Shown one piece after another: positions 15,153 to 22,441 of a stretch of 25,784 nt of DNA. The translations under genes and the position numbers were made by a program. Numbering within the stretch: the stretch's first letter is position 1; each line of letters begins with the position of its first letter. The stretch covers positions 1 through 25,784 of the forward strand of contig DASZKW010000085.1 in NCBI GenBank assembly GCA_035552775.1, written 5' to 3'. Under the pieces are notes generated by a model that was not told the DNA's origin, searched no databases, and saw only the letters and a program-made list of their open reading frames with translations. The stretch is from DASZKW01 sp035552775. GTDB lineage: Bacteria > Actinomycetota > Acidimicrobiia > Acidimicrobiales > Palsa-688.

Positions 15153-16520
15153 TCAACCGCCACCGTCGGCGCCGTGCTCGGCCGCCGGCACCCCGTCGCT
15201 CGGTGCTCGCGTGTCAGGCTCGGCGTAGTGCGCGTGATCGACAGCGACGGCTCCCGGCTCGGCGCCGGACTGGTGATCGACAGCGACGGCTCCCGGCTCG
15301 GCGCCAGGGGGGTCGGGCGCCACGGGGGAGCGGGCAAGGGGACCCCAGCGCTCCGACGAGCTCACCGCTTCGACCAGCCGGTGGAAGGCGTCGCGGCGCT
15401 TCTGGCGCTGGACGCGGCGGGCCTCAGGACCGGCGGCCCCAGGTTGGACCTGCAGCGACAGGTAGGTCAGGGCGCCGACCGGGATCGGCAACCAGAAGTT
15501 GACGAGGCGGTAGGCCAGGACCCCGAGGATGGCCACGCCCCGGGGGGTTCCGAAACCGACCAGGGTCGAGGTCAACACCGTCTCGACGACGCCAAGGCCG
15601 CCAGGGGTCAGGGGGATGGCGGCGAGGACGTTGGCCAGGCCGTAGGAGACGAGGAGACCGTCGGGGTTCACCCAGTGGCCGAAGGCGCCGACGAACACGT
15701 AGAGCGAAGAGGCGTCGAGGAGCCAGTTGCACGCCGCCCACAGCACCGCCCGCACCAGTACCCGGGGCTCCTTGGCCAGTTCCTCTACGCGGTCGGCCAT
15801 CTGGTGGACCACGCGCTGCACCGTCGCCTCGTCAACCAACGGCAGGCGGCGCGCCACCCTGCCGATCAGCGTGGCGGCGCGCTCCTCCCCCCTCGTCAAC
15901 GACAGCACGAGGAAGGTGAAGGCCCCCACCAGCACCGCGCCGACGAGGGCAGCGGAGACGTACAGCGGGGAGAAACCCCATATGGGGATGGACACGACCA
16001 GCGCCACCCAGAAGATGGCGTTGAGCACCAGGGCCGAGCCCAGGCCCTGGGTGGCGAGCGCGAATCCGACCTCGGGGCCGCCGACCCCGGCGCCGGTGAG
16101 CAGGCGGTAACCCAGCGGTGACCCCGCCGCGGTGCCGCCGGGCACGCAGTGGCTGACGGCGAGAGTGGTGAGCTGAATGCGAAGCACGGTGGTCAAACCC
16201 GGGTCGCTGCGAGCCGGCAGCACGGCCCGGGTGAGCTGGGCGTAGGCGACCAGTGCCCCCCCTTCGAGGACCAGGCCGAGCACCAGCCACGCCACGTCGA
16301 CGCCGCCGAGGAGGTGGATGGCCTGGCGGGTGCCGGCGATCTGGGGGAGCACAAGGTACTCGATGATGAGCAGGACGATGCCGAGCTTGAGCAGGTGGCG
16401 CACCGGCGCCGGCACCGCTGCTCTCCAGCGCCGGAATCGCGACCGGCGCGAGGCCGTCGCCGCTTCCGGCTCCGCCCCGACCGCCGCTTCCTCGCCCCCC
16501 GGCGGTACCGGGGACCTCAT
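15153..16520 (-). CDS. Lysylphosphatidylglycerol synthase TM region-like membrane protein (UPF0104/YbhN type)
   Basis: The 455-residue protein has an Arg/Ala-rich cytosolic N-terminus and about eight hydrophobic helices. CVPGGTAAGSPLGYRLL in the first half and AIPLTPGGLGVVETVL in the second are the two signature loops of the LPG-synthase TM / flippase-like family (PF03706). Members help move or transfer lipid-linked groups across the membrane; no aminoacyl-transfer domain is attached here. The C-terminal tail is soluble, Pro/Ala/Glu-rich and holds a 13-residue duplication. The start is uncertain: ATG 16520 is used, but GTG 16613 follows a TATTGT hexamer by five bases and would give a 486-residue product from a leaderless message. 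Its substrate is unknown. Confidence 0.8.
   Translation of the reverse strand: MRSPVPPGGEEAAVGAEPEAATASRRSRFRRWRAAVPAPVRHLLKLGIVLLIIEYLVLPQIAGTRQAIHLLGGVDVAWLVLGLVLEGGALVAYAQLTRAVLPARSDPGLTTVLRIQLTTLAVSHCVPGGTAAGSPLGYRLLTGAGVGGPEVGFALATQGLGSALVLNAIFWVALVVSIPIWGFSPLYVSAALVGAVLVGAFTFLVLSLTRGEERAATLIGRVARRLPLVDEATVQRVVHQMADRVEELAKEPRVLVRAVLWAACNWLLDASSLYVFVGAFGHWVNPDGLLVSYGLANVLAAIPLTPGGLGVVETVLTSTLVGFGTPRGVAILGVLAYRLVNFWLPIPVGALTYLSLQVQPGAAGPEARRVQRQKRRDAFHRLVEAVSSSERWGPLARSPVAPDPPGAEPGAVAVDHQSGAEPGAVAVDHAHYAEPDTRAPSDGVPAAEHGADGGG
15234..15305 (-). repeat. 33-bp direct repeat in the membrane-protein tail
   Basis: A perfect 33-base repeat occurs at 15234-15266 and 15273-15305, 39 bases apart. 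It encodes GAEPGAVAVDH twice in the soluble C-terminal tail, a recent in-frame duplication. Confidence 0.9.
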
Positions 16521-16687
16521 GGCATCATCCGGCGGGGCGCGCCCTGCTGTGCCACGGCGCTGGGGGCGCCGCGGCGGGGACAGGGCGGGCGGCGGTCGAC
16601 TGGCGCGCGGCACTCTTGACAATATGATCGCACCCCGCGGGCGTCCGGAGTCGGATATCGCCTTCCGGGCTCACGGCTTCTGTTCTG

Positions 16688-16724
16688 GGGACGCAAAGTG
16701 ACACATCGTGTCCTTTTGCGTCCC
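16688..16724. repeat. 37-bp palindrome in the intergenic gap (REP- or IS-end-like)
   Basis: GGGACGCAAA at 16688-16697 pairs with TTTGCGTCCC at 16715-16724, and GACAC/GTGTC pair inside around an ATC loop, with one G-T pair and one mismatch. TGACAC recurs just outside at 16730-16735. The rest of the 236-base gap between the membrane-protein start (16520) and the rdgB stop (16757) shows no gene, only a candidate minus-strand -10 (TATTGT, 16619-16624). The palindrome lies 33 bases beyond the rdgB stop and could act as a terminator for that operon. It also looks like a REP unit or a remnant of an insertion-sequence end. Confidence 0.6.
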
Positions 16725-16756
16725 GAGAATGACACGCACGGACGGCCGGCGCCGGC

Positions 16757-17350
16757 CTAGTCCTGCAGCGCGCCGGCCAGGGCACGCATAGCCCGGCCCC
16801 GGTGCGACAAGCGGTGCTTGGCCGCCGGATCCTCGGCCGCCAATTCGGCGAAGGTGCGCCCGTCGCCCTCCTCGGGGACGAACACCGGGTCGTAGCCGAA
16901 GCCCCCCCTGCCCGCCGGTACCTCGGTGATCCATCCGTTGACGGCTCCCTCGGCGACCAGCTCCTCTCCCCCGGGCCACGCCGCCACGGCGACGGTACGA
17001 AATCGCGCTCGGCGCGCCTCGGTCCCCTTTTCCCCTCCCAGCGCCTCGAGGAGCTTGGTCACATTGTCGGCGTAGCTGGCGCCGGCCCCCGCCCATCGGG
17101 CGGAATGCACCCCCGGTGCGCCCCCGAGGGCGGCTACTTCGAGGCCGGTGTCGTCGGCGATAGCCGCACGGCCGGTGGCGGCCACGAGGGCCCTCGCCTT
17201 CAGGCGGGCGTTGTCGAGCAGGGTCTCGCCCGTCTCCTCCACTTCGGGCACCTCGGCCGGGCGCCCCACGAGCTCCACCGTCTCCCCGAGGATCTCGGCG
17301 ATCTCCCTGGCCTTGTCGGCGTTAGCCGTGGCCAGGACGAACGCCGTCAC
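16757..17350 (-). CDS. rdgB: XTP/dITP diphosphatase (RdgB/HAM1)
   Basis: The 197-residue protein hydrolyses non-canonical purine triphosphates (XTP, dITP, ITP) to monophosphates and so keeps them out of nucleic acids. Family motifs are present in order: FVLATANADKAREI with the phosphate-binding Asn/Lys, IADDTGLEVAALGGAPGVHS with the catalytic acidic residues, GGFGYDPVFVPEEGDGRTFA, and KHRLSHRGRAM at the end. The usual DDSG is DDTG here, a conservative change. The GTG start overlaps the rph stop as GTGA, so the pair is translationally coupled, a common rph-rdgB arrangement. It is the last gene of the minus-strand operon. Confidence 0.95.
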   Translation of the reverse strand: MTAFVLATANADKAREIAEILGETVELVGRPAEVPEVEETGETLLDNARLKARALVAATGRAAIADDTGLEVAALGGAPGVHSARWAGAGASYADNVTKLLEALGGEKGTEARRARFRTVAVAAWPGGEELVAEGAVNGWITEVPAGRGGFGYDPVFVPEEGDGRTFAELAAEDPAAKHRLSHRGRAMRALAGALQD

Positions 17351-18135
17351 GACCGGTCGGGGGGGTCCGTGGCCAGGACATCGGCCTGGGCTGCGAGCAA
17401 CTGGTGGATGCCGGCGCCGGCCAGGTCGAGCAGGGCGTCGAGCTCGGCACGCGAAAAGGGGGCACCCTCGGCCGTGCCCTGCACCTCCACGAAGTGGCCA
17501 CCGGCGGTCATGACCACGTTCATGTCCGTCTCCGCCCGGCTGTCCTCGCTGTAGGCCAGGTCGAGCAGGGCGTTGCCCCCCACCATGCCCACCGACACGG
17601 CCGCGCACGCCTCCACCAGGGGGTGGGCGGCCATCCGCCCCGCCGCCACCATCCGGGTGCAGGCGTCGTGGAGGGCCACGTAGGCCCCGCAGATGCTCGC
17701 GGTGCGGGTCCCGCCGTCGGCTTGGAGGACGTCGCAGTCGAGGGTTATCTGGGCCTCCCCCATGACCGCGAAGTCGGTGACGGCCCGCAGGGACCGGCCG
17801 ATCAGGCGCTGGATCTCCTGGGTGCGACCGGACTGGCGGCCCCGGGCCGCTTCCCGACCCACCCTCTCGGGCGACGATCCGGGCAGCATCGAGTACTCCG
17901 CCGTCACCCAGCCCTTACCGCTACCGCGCATCCATCGGGGCACGTCGTCGGCAGCCGACGCCGTGCACAGCACCACGGTGCGCCCCATGCGCACCAGGAC
18001 CGAGCCCGCGGCGTAGACGGTGTAGTCACGGATGAACTCGACGGGGCGCAGCTCGTCGGGGGCCCGGCCGTCGACGCGTACGATGCCGCCGGCGGCGGCG
18101 CTCGCGACGCCCGGCACACTCGGCGGAGCGGTCAC
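17347..18135 (-). CDS. rph: Ribonuclease PH
   Basis: The 262-residue phosphorolytic 3'-to-5' exoribonuclease trims tRNA 3' ends. Recognisable blocks are RVDGRAPDELRPVEFIRDYT, the RNA-binding GSVLVRMGRTVVLCTAS, GWVTAEYSMLPGSSPER, RTQEIQRLIGRSLRAV, the catalytic region TLDCDVLQADGGTRTASICG, and DLAYSEDSRAETDMNVVMT. The N-terminus has about 18 extra Ala/Gly/Pro-rich residues compared with the usual start. The GTG start overlaps the MBL-fold gene stop (GTGA) and its own stop overlaps rdgB. Since neither tRNA-Leu nor tmRNA here encodes CCA, 3' trimming followed by CCA addition matters for both. Confidence 0.96.
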   Translation of the reverse strand: MTAPPSVPGVASAAAGGIVRVDGRAPDELRPVEFIRDYTVYAAGSVLVRMGRTVVLCTASAADDVPRWMRGSGKGWVTAEYSMLPGSSPERVGREAARGRQSGRTQEIQRLIGRSLRAVTDFAVMGEAQITLDCDVLQADGGTRTASICGAYVALHDACTRMVAAGRMAAHPLVEACAAVSVGMVGGNALLDLAYSEDSRAETDMNVVMTAGGHFVEVQGTAEGAPFSRAELDALLDLAGAGIHQLLAAQADVLATDPPDRS

Positions 18136-18857
18136 GCCTGGTACCGCGCCCCGGCCACGGCCACCTCGACGGGGGCCCCGAAGCTGGCGGACGCCTCGGC
18201 CCGCGCGGCGGCGCGGTCGATCGTCGGCCCTATGTGGGTGATGACCAGGCGCCCGGCGCCGGCGTCGCGGGCGGTGGCGCCGGCTTGGCGCGCTGACAGG
18301 TGTTGCACGGTGCCCTCCTTGTCGGACAGAAACGACGCCTCGACCACGGCAAGGTCCACGGGCCCGAGGGCGGACATGGCCCACGCGGGACCGGTGTCGG
18401 CCGAGTAGCCGATGCTGCGGCCCCCGGCGTCGATGCGCACCGCCAGCGTCTCGACCGGGTGGTCGGTACGCGAGAACGCCAGGCGCAGGTCGCCGATGGC
18501 GACGAGGTCGCCGGCGGCGATGTCGTGCCAGACGAGGGTCCCGTCGTCGGCAATGCCGATCGTCATGCCTTGCAGTCCGCGGGGCGCGTAGACGGCGACG
18601 CCGGCGTGGCCGAGGAACCACTTGCACGCCACGTAGTAGCCCTCGAGGTCTGTCCAGTGGTCGGCGTGGGCGTGGGTGAGCACGACGGCGTCGAGGTCGG
18701 TGAGCCCGACGTGGCGCTGAAGGTTGGCGAGGGTCCCCGACCCGGCGTCGAGCCAGACGCTGGTACTGGGGTGGCGCACGGGCCCGGCGGTGACCAGGTA
18801 GCCGCTGCACGCCCCGCCCGGACCGGGGTAGCTGCCGTCGGAGCCGAGGACCGTCAC
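18132..18857 (-). CDS. MBL-fold metal-dependent hydrolase (Rv1339-like)
   Basis: The 241-residue metallo-beta-lactamase-fold protein has an RNase Z-like architecture. It opens TVLGSDGSYPGPGGACSGYL, then has VWLDAGSGTL, and its metal site is THAHADHWTD (His62, His64, Asp66, His67); GYSADTGPA supplies the later Asp and VITHIGPT the last His. The family includes M. tuberculosis Rv1339, reported as an atypical cyclic-nucleotide phosphodiesterase, which also lies just before rph. GTG 18857 gives the family N-terminus but has no Shine-Dalgarno. The frame is open to a CTG that overlaps the cysM stop as CTGA at 18923-18926, which would add about 23 Pro/Ala-rich residues. The substrate is not established from sequence. 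Confidence 0.88.
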   Translation of the reverse strand: MTVLGSDGSYPGPGGACSGYLVTAGPVRHPSTSVWLDAGSGTLANLQRHVGLTDLDAVVLTHAHADHWTDLEGYYVACKWFLGHAGVAVYAPRGLQGMTIGIADDGTLVWHDIAAGDLVAIGDLRLAFSRTDHPVETLAVRIDAGGRSIGYSADTGPAWAMSALGPVDLAVVEASFLSDKEGTVQHLSARQAGATARDAGAGRLVITHIGPTIDRAAARAEASASFGAPVEVAVAGARYQA

Positions 18858-18870
18858 GGTGAGGGGGGCG

Positions 18871-18915
18871 GCCGGCGCCGCGGTCGGCAGCGGCGTAGCC
18901 GGCGCCGCGGTCGGC
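18871..18915 (-). repeat. 18-bp direct repeat upstream of the MBL-fold gene
   Basis: GCCGGCGCCGCGGTCGGC occurs at 18871-18888 and 18898-18915. It lies between the cysM stop and the chosen MBL-fold start. If translated from the upstream CTG it would encode a Pro-Thr-Ala-Ala-Pro duplication. Confidence 0.85.
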
Positions 18916-18922
18916 GGACCGG

Positions 18923-19870
18923 TCAGAAGTAGATCACCTTCCTCGCCCGTTCGGTCACCTCGTCGAGGTCGTCGGTCCACGCCCCGGTGGAGAGGTACTT
19001 CCAGCCTCCGTCGCAGACGATGGTGACGATCACGCCCTCGTCGATCTCGGCCGCGCACTTGACCGCGGCGGCCATGATCGCCCCCGAGGAAATGCCGGCG
19101 AAGATCCCCACCTCGGTGAGCTTGCGCGTCCACTCGATGCTCTCACGCGGCCCCACCACCCGCTTGCGGTCCAGCAGGTCGAAGCCGTCGTTGTCGGTGA
19201 ACACGGGGGGAATGAAGCCCTCGTCCAGGTTTTTCAGCCCGTCGACCATCTCGCCGACCGGGGGCTCTACCGCCCACACCTGCACCGCCGGGTTGCGTTC
19301 CTTCAAGAACCGGCCGACGCCCATGAGCGTGCCCGCCGTGCCCAACCCGGCGACGAAGTGGGTGACCTCGGGGCAGTCCCGCCAGATCTCGGGACCCGTT
19401 CCCTCGTAGTGGGTCTTGGGGTTGGCGGGGTTGCCGTACTGCCACGGGAACCACCAGTCGGGGTGCTCTACCGAGAGTTGCTGGGCCCGGCGCATGGCCC
19501 CGTTGGATCCCTCCGATCCGGGGGAGTCGATGATCTCGGCGCCCCACACCTCGAGGAGCTGGCGGCGCTCCACCGACACGTTCTCGGGGAGCACGATCTT
19601 GAGCGGGTAACCCTTGACCTTGGCGATCATGGCCAGGGCGATCCCCGTGTTGCCCGATGACGACTCGATGATCTGCTGGCCCGGTGCCAGCGCGCCGTCC
19701 TTCTCAGCCTCCTCCACCATCGCCTTGGCGGCGCGGTCCTTCACCGAGCCCCCTGGGTTGGCCCCCTCCAGCTTGGCGACGATGGCCACCCTGGGGTTGG
19801 GGCTGAGGGCGCTGATGTCGACCATCGGGGTGCCGCCGATGAGGTCGAGGACCGATTCGTAGCGTGCCAT
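18923..19870 (-). CDS. cysM: Cysteine synthase using the CysO sulfur carrier (CysM type)
   Basis: The 315-residue PLP enzyme of the cysteine synthase family makes cysteine by transferring sulfur onto an activated serine. The PLP lysine is Lys44 in GANPGGSVKDRAAK; the substrate loop is SSSGNTGIAL; GLGTAGTLMG binds the cofactor phosphate; GIFAGISSGA and CDGGWKYLSTGA complete the site. It resembles M. tuberculosis CysM over the whole length, including YGNPANPKTHYEGTGPE and LDEGF. With cysO and mec directly upstream, it probably takes sulfur from CysO thiocarboxylate rather than free sulfide, with O-phosphoserine as likely acceptor. In the mycobacterial protein, recalled from memory, an Arg lies just before NMDEGF; here it is Lys (GLKNLDEGF). 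The start is ATG 19870. Confidence 0.94.
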   Translation of the reverse strand: MARYESVLDLIGGTPMVDISALSPNPRVAIVAKLEGANPGGSVKDRAAKAMVEEAEKDGALAPGQQIIESSSGNTGIALAMIAKVKGYPLKIVLPENVSVERRQLLEVWGAEIIDSPGSEGSNGAMRRAQQLSVEHPDWWFPWQYGNPANPKTHYEGTGPEIWRDCPEVTHFVAGLGTAGTLMGVGRFLKERNPAVQVWAVEPPVGEMVDGLKNLDEGFIPPVFTDNDGFDLLDRKRVVGPRESIEWTRKLTEVGIFAGISSGAIMAAAVKCAAEIDEGVIVTIVCDGGWKYLSTGAWTDDLDEVTERARKVIYF

Positions 19871-19896
19871 CCGCTGCTCCGTCGCTTTCCGGTCCC

Positions 19897-20172
19897 TCAG
19901 CCGCCGGCCACGGCGGGCATGAGGGTGAGGGTGTCGGTGTCGCCGACCTTGGCGTCCAGCCTGCCCAGGTAGCGGATGTCGTCGTCGTTGAGGAACACGT
20001 TGAGGTGGCGGTGGAGCTCCCCATCGGCGCCCAGGAGCTGGTCGCGCAGGGCCGGGTGCTGGCGCACCAGGTCGTCGAACACCTCGCCCACGTTGTCCCC
20101 GGCCGCCTGCACGGTCGTGTTGCCGCCGGCAGCGGGGCGCAGGATATTCGGCAAGCGGACGGCGACACTCAC
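19897..20172 (-). CDS. cysO: Sulfur carrier protein CysO (MoaD/ThiS family)
   Basis: The 91-residue ubiquitin-like protein ends in the required diglycine (MPAVAGG). VSVAVRLPNILRPAAGG at the start and HLNVFLNDDDIRYLGRLDAK in the middle match M. tuberculosis CysO closely. The C-terminal Gly would be adenylated and converted to a thiocarboxylate, which CysM attacks to form a CysO-cysteine adduct. GTG 20172 is chosen because GGAGG lies six bases before it and the length then equals the family. An in-frame ATG at 20208 would overlap the mec stop (ATGA) and give 103 residues. The gene sits 26 bases upstream of cysM. Confidence 0.93.
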   Translation of the reverse strand: MSVAVRLPNILRPAAGGNTTVQAAGDNVGEVFDDLVRQHPALRDQLLGADGELHRHLNVFLNDDDIRYLGRLDAKVGDTDTLTLMPAVAGG

Positions 20173-20204
20173 GGGGATCCTCCAAAAGTTGACCAACTGT
20201 GTCG

Positions 20205-20636
20205 TCATTGTACAACCACCCGCTCTTCGGCGATCTTCCCGTCGACGATGCTGTAGCTGCGAAGCACCGGTTCGGTGTCGCGCAGCGAAACGACGACGTA
20301 GTGCCATGCCGGGTCGGGGGCTTGGGCGACATCAGTGGGAGACGGGTACGCCTCGGTATGGGTGTGGGAATGCCACACACCGATCAGTTCCAGGCCGGCG
20401 CCGGTGGCGTCGCGGTCGGCTCGCAGGAGGGCCCTCGGCTCGACTGTGTAGAGGCGGGCGGACGCCGCCGAGTTGGCCGTGGGGTAGACACGCTCCACCT
20501 CGGTCCGCTCGCCGGGCTGGCCAGCCAGCAGCCCGCACGCCTCCAGGGGATAGCCGTCGAGGCAGTGGGCGACCATGGCTTCGACGGCGGAACGAGACAC
20601 GACCAGCACCGCCCGACGGTACGTTGGCAGGGCCAT
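20205..20636 (-). CDS. mec: JAMM-family metallopeptidase (Mec), releases cysteine from CysO-Cys
   Basis: The protein is a compact MPN+/JAMM isopeptidase of about 143 residues. The catalytic Glu32 is in PLEACGLLAG, and the zinc ligands follow the pattern H-x-H-x7-S-x2-D in HSHTHTEAYPSPTD (His89, His91, Ser99, Asp102). In M. tuberculosis the homologue cuts the CysO-cysteine adduct to release cysteine; the adjacent cysO and cysM support that role here. The start is uncertain. ATG 20636 shares the CATG with the smpB ATG on the other strand and has GGAAGG only one base upstream. GTG 20609 has no Shine-Dalgarno but follows a TACCGT hexamer by six bases, as in a leaderless message. Confidence 0.9.
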   Translation of the reverse strand: MALPTYRRAVLVVSRSAVEAMVAHCLDGYPLEACGLLAGQPGERTEVERVYPTANSAASARLYTVEPRALLRADRDATGAGLELIGVWHSHTHTEAYPSPTDVAQAPDPAWHYVVVSLRDTEPVLRSYSIVDGKIAEERVVVQ

Positions 20637-20637
20637 G
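20610..20637. promoter_or_regulatory. Compressed divergent promoter between mec and smpB
   Basis: ACGGTACGTT (20616-20625) contains overlapping TANNNT hexamers on both strands: TACGTT on plus, nine bases before the smpB ATG, and TACCGT on minus, six bases before an in-frame mec GTG at 20609. The CATG at 20634-20637 holds the smpB ATG on plus and a possible mec ATG on minus. No clear -35 is seen. Confidence 0.35.
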
Positions 20638-21117
20638 CCTTCCAAAACCGCCGGGCCGCGACCGGTCGCCCAGAACCGCAAGGCGCGCCACGACTACGAC
20701 ATCGTCGACACCTTCGAGGCGGGCATCGTGCTCGCAGGAAGCGAGGTGAAGTCGATAAGGGAGGGGAAAGTGCAGCTCCGCGATGCCTACGCCCGGGTCC
20801 AAGGGAGCGAGGTGTGGCTGCACGGCGTCCACGTCTCCCCCTACACGTACTCAAACGGGTTCGGCGCGGTCGAGGCGGACCGGGCCCGCAAGCTGCTGTT
20901 GCACCGCCGCCAGATCGACCAGATCGCGGAGAGGACGAGCCAGGACGCACTGACCCTGGTCCCTCTCGCCATCTACTTCAAGGACGGCAAGGCCAAGGTC
21001 GACCTCGCCCTGGCGCGGGGCCGGCGCAAGTACGACAAGCGCCACGCCATCGCCGAACGGGACGCGGCGATGGATGCCCGCCGCGAGATGTCGGGACGCC
21101 TGCGTGGCCGCGGCTGA
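20635..21117 (+). CDS. smpB: SsrA-binding protein SmpB
   Basis: The 160-residue tmRNA-binding protein has the expected length. Conserved blocks are NRKARHDYDIVDTFEAGIVL, AGSEVKSIREGKVQLRDAYA, the HRRQIDQIAERTSQD segment, LVPLAIYFKDGKAKVDLALARG and the basic C-terminal tail RRKYDKRHAIAERDAAMD, which enters the ribosomal A site and mRNA channel. It delivers alanyl-tmRNA to stalled ribosomes. The ATG at 20635 is preferred; an upstream in-frame GTG at 20575 would overlap mec. ssrA lies 1.3 kb downstream on the same strand, with only the M50 gene between. SmpB with tmRNA would also deal with any non-stop message. Confidence 0.96.
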   Translation: MPSKTAGPRPVAQNRKARHDYDIVDTFEAGIVLAGSEVKSIREGKVQLRDAYARVQGSEVWLHGVHVSPYTYSNGFGAVEADRARKLLLHRRQIDQIAERTSQDALTLVPLAIYFKDGKAKVDLALARGRRKYDKRHAIAERDAAMDARREMSGRLRGRG

Positions 21118-21255
21118 GGGGCTCCCCTCCACCCGGGGGCCAACCGCGCCTGAAGCGCTCGGCGCCACCCGGGGGGGAACAGGGGCGGCCTGCCCCGATG
21201 TTGCACCTGCCGTACGTCGGTCGCGACCCGGTGGCCGTCGGGTAAGGGATCTCAC
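21118..21255 (+). other. Intergenic spacer with GC-rich hairpin and ribosome-binding site
   Basis: The 138 bases between smpB and the M50 gene hold no gene. GGGGC-GGCCT-GCCCC (21182-21196) is a five-pair hairpin without a U-tract, a weak terminator candidate. CCACCCGGGGG occurs twice (near 21130 and 21168). AAGGGA at 21244-21249 is the ribosome-binding site for the next gene, six bases from its ATG. Confidence 0.4.
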
Positions 21256-22407
21256 ATGACCGACACCGTCCGCCTCGGCCGCATTGGCGGGGTGCGTATC
21301 GGCGTCAACTGGACCCTGGTACTGATGGCCGCGCTGCTGGCCGTGAGCCTGGCCGACAGCCGTCTGCCCTACGACACCCCGGGGTACTCGACCGCTGCCT
21401 ACTGGGTCACCGCTGTGACCACCGCGGTAGCCCTCCTCTTCGCCGTGCTCCTCCACGAACTCGGCCACGCCGTGGTTGCCAAGCGGGCCGGCCTAGGGGT
21501 GGACGGCATCACCTTGTGGTTCATGGGCGGCGTCACCCGCATCGAGGGCGAACCGGCCACACCGGGCGCGGAGCTGCGGATCTCCGGGGTCGGGCCGCTG
21601 GTCAGCCTGGTCGTCGGGGTCCTGTGCTGGGTCGCCCGGTTCGGGCTGTCTCACGCCGGGATCGACCCCCTCGCCCTCGACGCCCTCGGCTGGCTGGCGT
21701 TGATCAACGTCGCCCTTGCCGTGTTCAACCTCCTGCCCGGCGCGCCGCTCGACGGCGGCCGGGTCCTTCACGCCGCGGTATGGGCCGCCACCCGGGACCA
21801 CTGGCGGGCGACGCGGGCAGCCAGCCGGGCAGGGATCGGCCTGGCCGCCCTGCTGGGGATCGGGGGGCTCCTCTCCTTCGGCCGGGGGGACAGCCTGGAC
21901 GGGATCCTGCTCGGGGTGCTGGCGTGGTTCATGTTCTCCTCGGCGCGGGGGGAGCAGCAGAGCGCCGACGTGCACCGGGTACTCGACGGCGTCACCGTCG
22001 CCGACGTCATGCGACCAGTGCGCGCCGCCCCCGGGTGGCTGACCATCGACGCCCTCCTCGAGGGCTACGGCGACGTCCCCGGCGTCGTGCTGATGCTCGA
22101 GGAGTGGGGAGGCGGCTTCGGCGGGGTGGTGTCCCTCGACGCCCTGTCCGCCCTGTCCGCTCGGCAGCGCAGCATGGCCCGGGGCATCGACGTCGCCATA
22201 CCCATCGTGGCGACGACCGGCGCCGACCCCGGCGACGGTGCCCTCGACGCCGTGACCAAGAAGGACGGCCAGCGGGTGGTGCTCGCCATCGCCGGCGACC
22301 GCACCGTCGGCGCCGTGCTCCCCTCCGATCTCGAGGTCCTGGTCCGCAGCGGCCAGCGCCCGCCTCGTGCGACGCCGGGGCCGTGGGCCCCGGCGGGGGT
22401 ACACTGA
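21256..22407 (+). CDS. Site-2-protease-like M50 metallopeptidase
   Basis: The 383-residue membrane metalloprotease has the SpoIVFB-like subfamily layout. HELGH (residues 67-71) supplies the zinc ligands and catalytic Glu; NLLPGAPLDGGRVLHA (about 153-168) gives the third ligand Asp. There are about six hydrophobic helices in the first 235 residues. The remaining part (GVTVADVMRPV, then VVLMLEEWGGGFGGVVSLDAL and VVLAIAGDRTVGAVLPSDLE) resembles a degenerate pair of CBS domains, which in this subfamily sense nucleotides. It probably cuts a membrane-bound regulator, such as an anti-sigma factor; no candidate substrate is in the window. AAGGGA precedes the ATG. The gene ends 34 bases before ssrA. 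Confidence 0.92.
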   Translation: MTDTVRLGRIGGVRIGVNWTLVLMAALLAVSLADSRLPYDTPGYSTAAYWVTAVTTAVALLFAVLLHELGHAVVAKRAGLGVDGITLWFMGGVTRIEGEPATPGAELRISGVGPLVSLVVGVLCWVARFGLSHAGIDPLALDALGWLALINVALAVFNLLPGAPLDGGRVLHAAVWAATRDHWRATRAASRAGIGLAALLGIGGLLSFGRGDSLDGILLGVLAWFMFSSARGEQQSADVHRVLDGVTVADVMRPVRAAPGWLTIDALLEGYGDVPGVVLMLEEWGGGFGGVVSLDALSALSARQRSMARGIDVAIPIVATTGADPGDGALDAVTKKDGQRVVLAIAGDRTVGAVLPSDLEVLVRSGQRPPRATPGPWAPAGVH

Positions 22408-22441
22408 CAGGCGGGTACACTGAGCCGCTGTGTCCCTACAA
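22391..22441 (+). promoter_or_regulatory. Putative ssrA promoter
   Basis: A short duplication (GCGGG...TACACTGA) places TACACT at 22400-22405 and 22416-22421. The second is a TANNNT -10 that would start transcription about 15 bases before mature tmRNA, leaving a short leader for RNase P. The first overlaps the stop of the M50 gene. No clear -35 was found. Confidence 0.4.
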
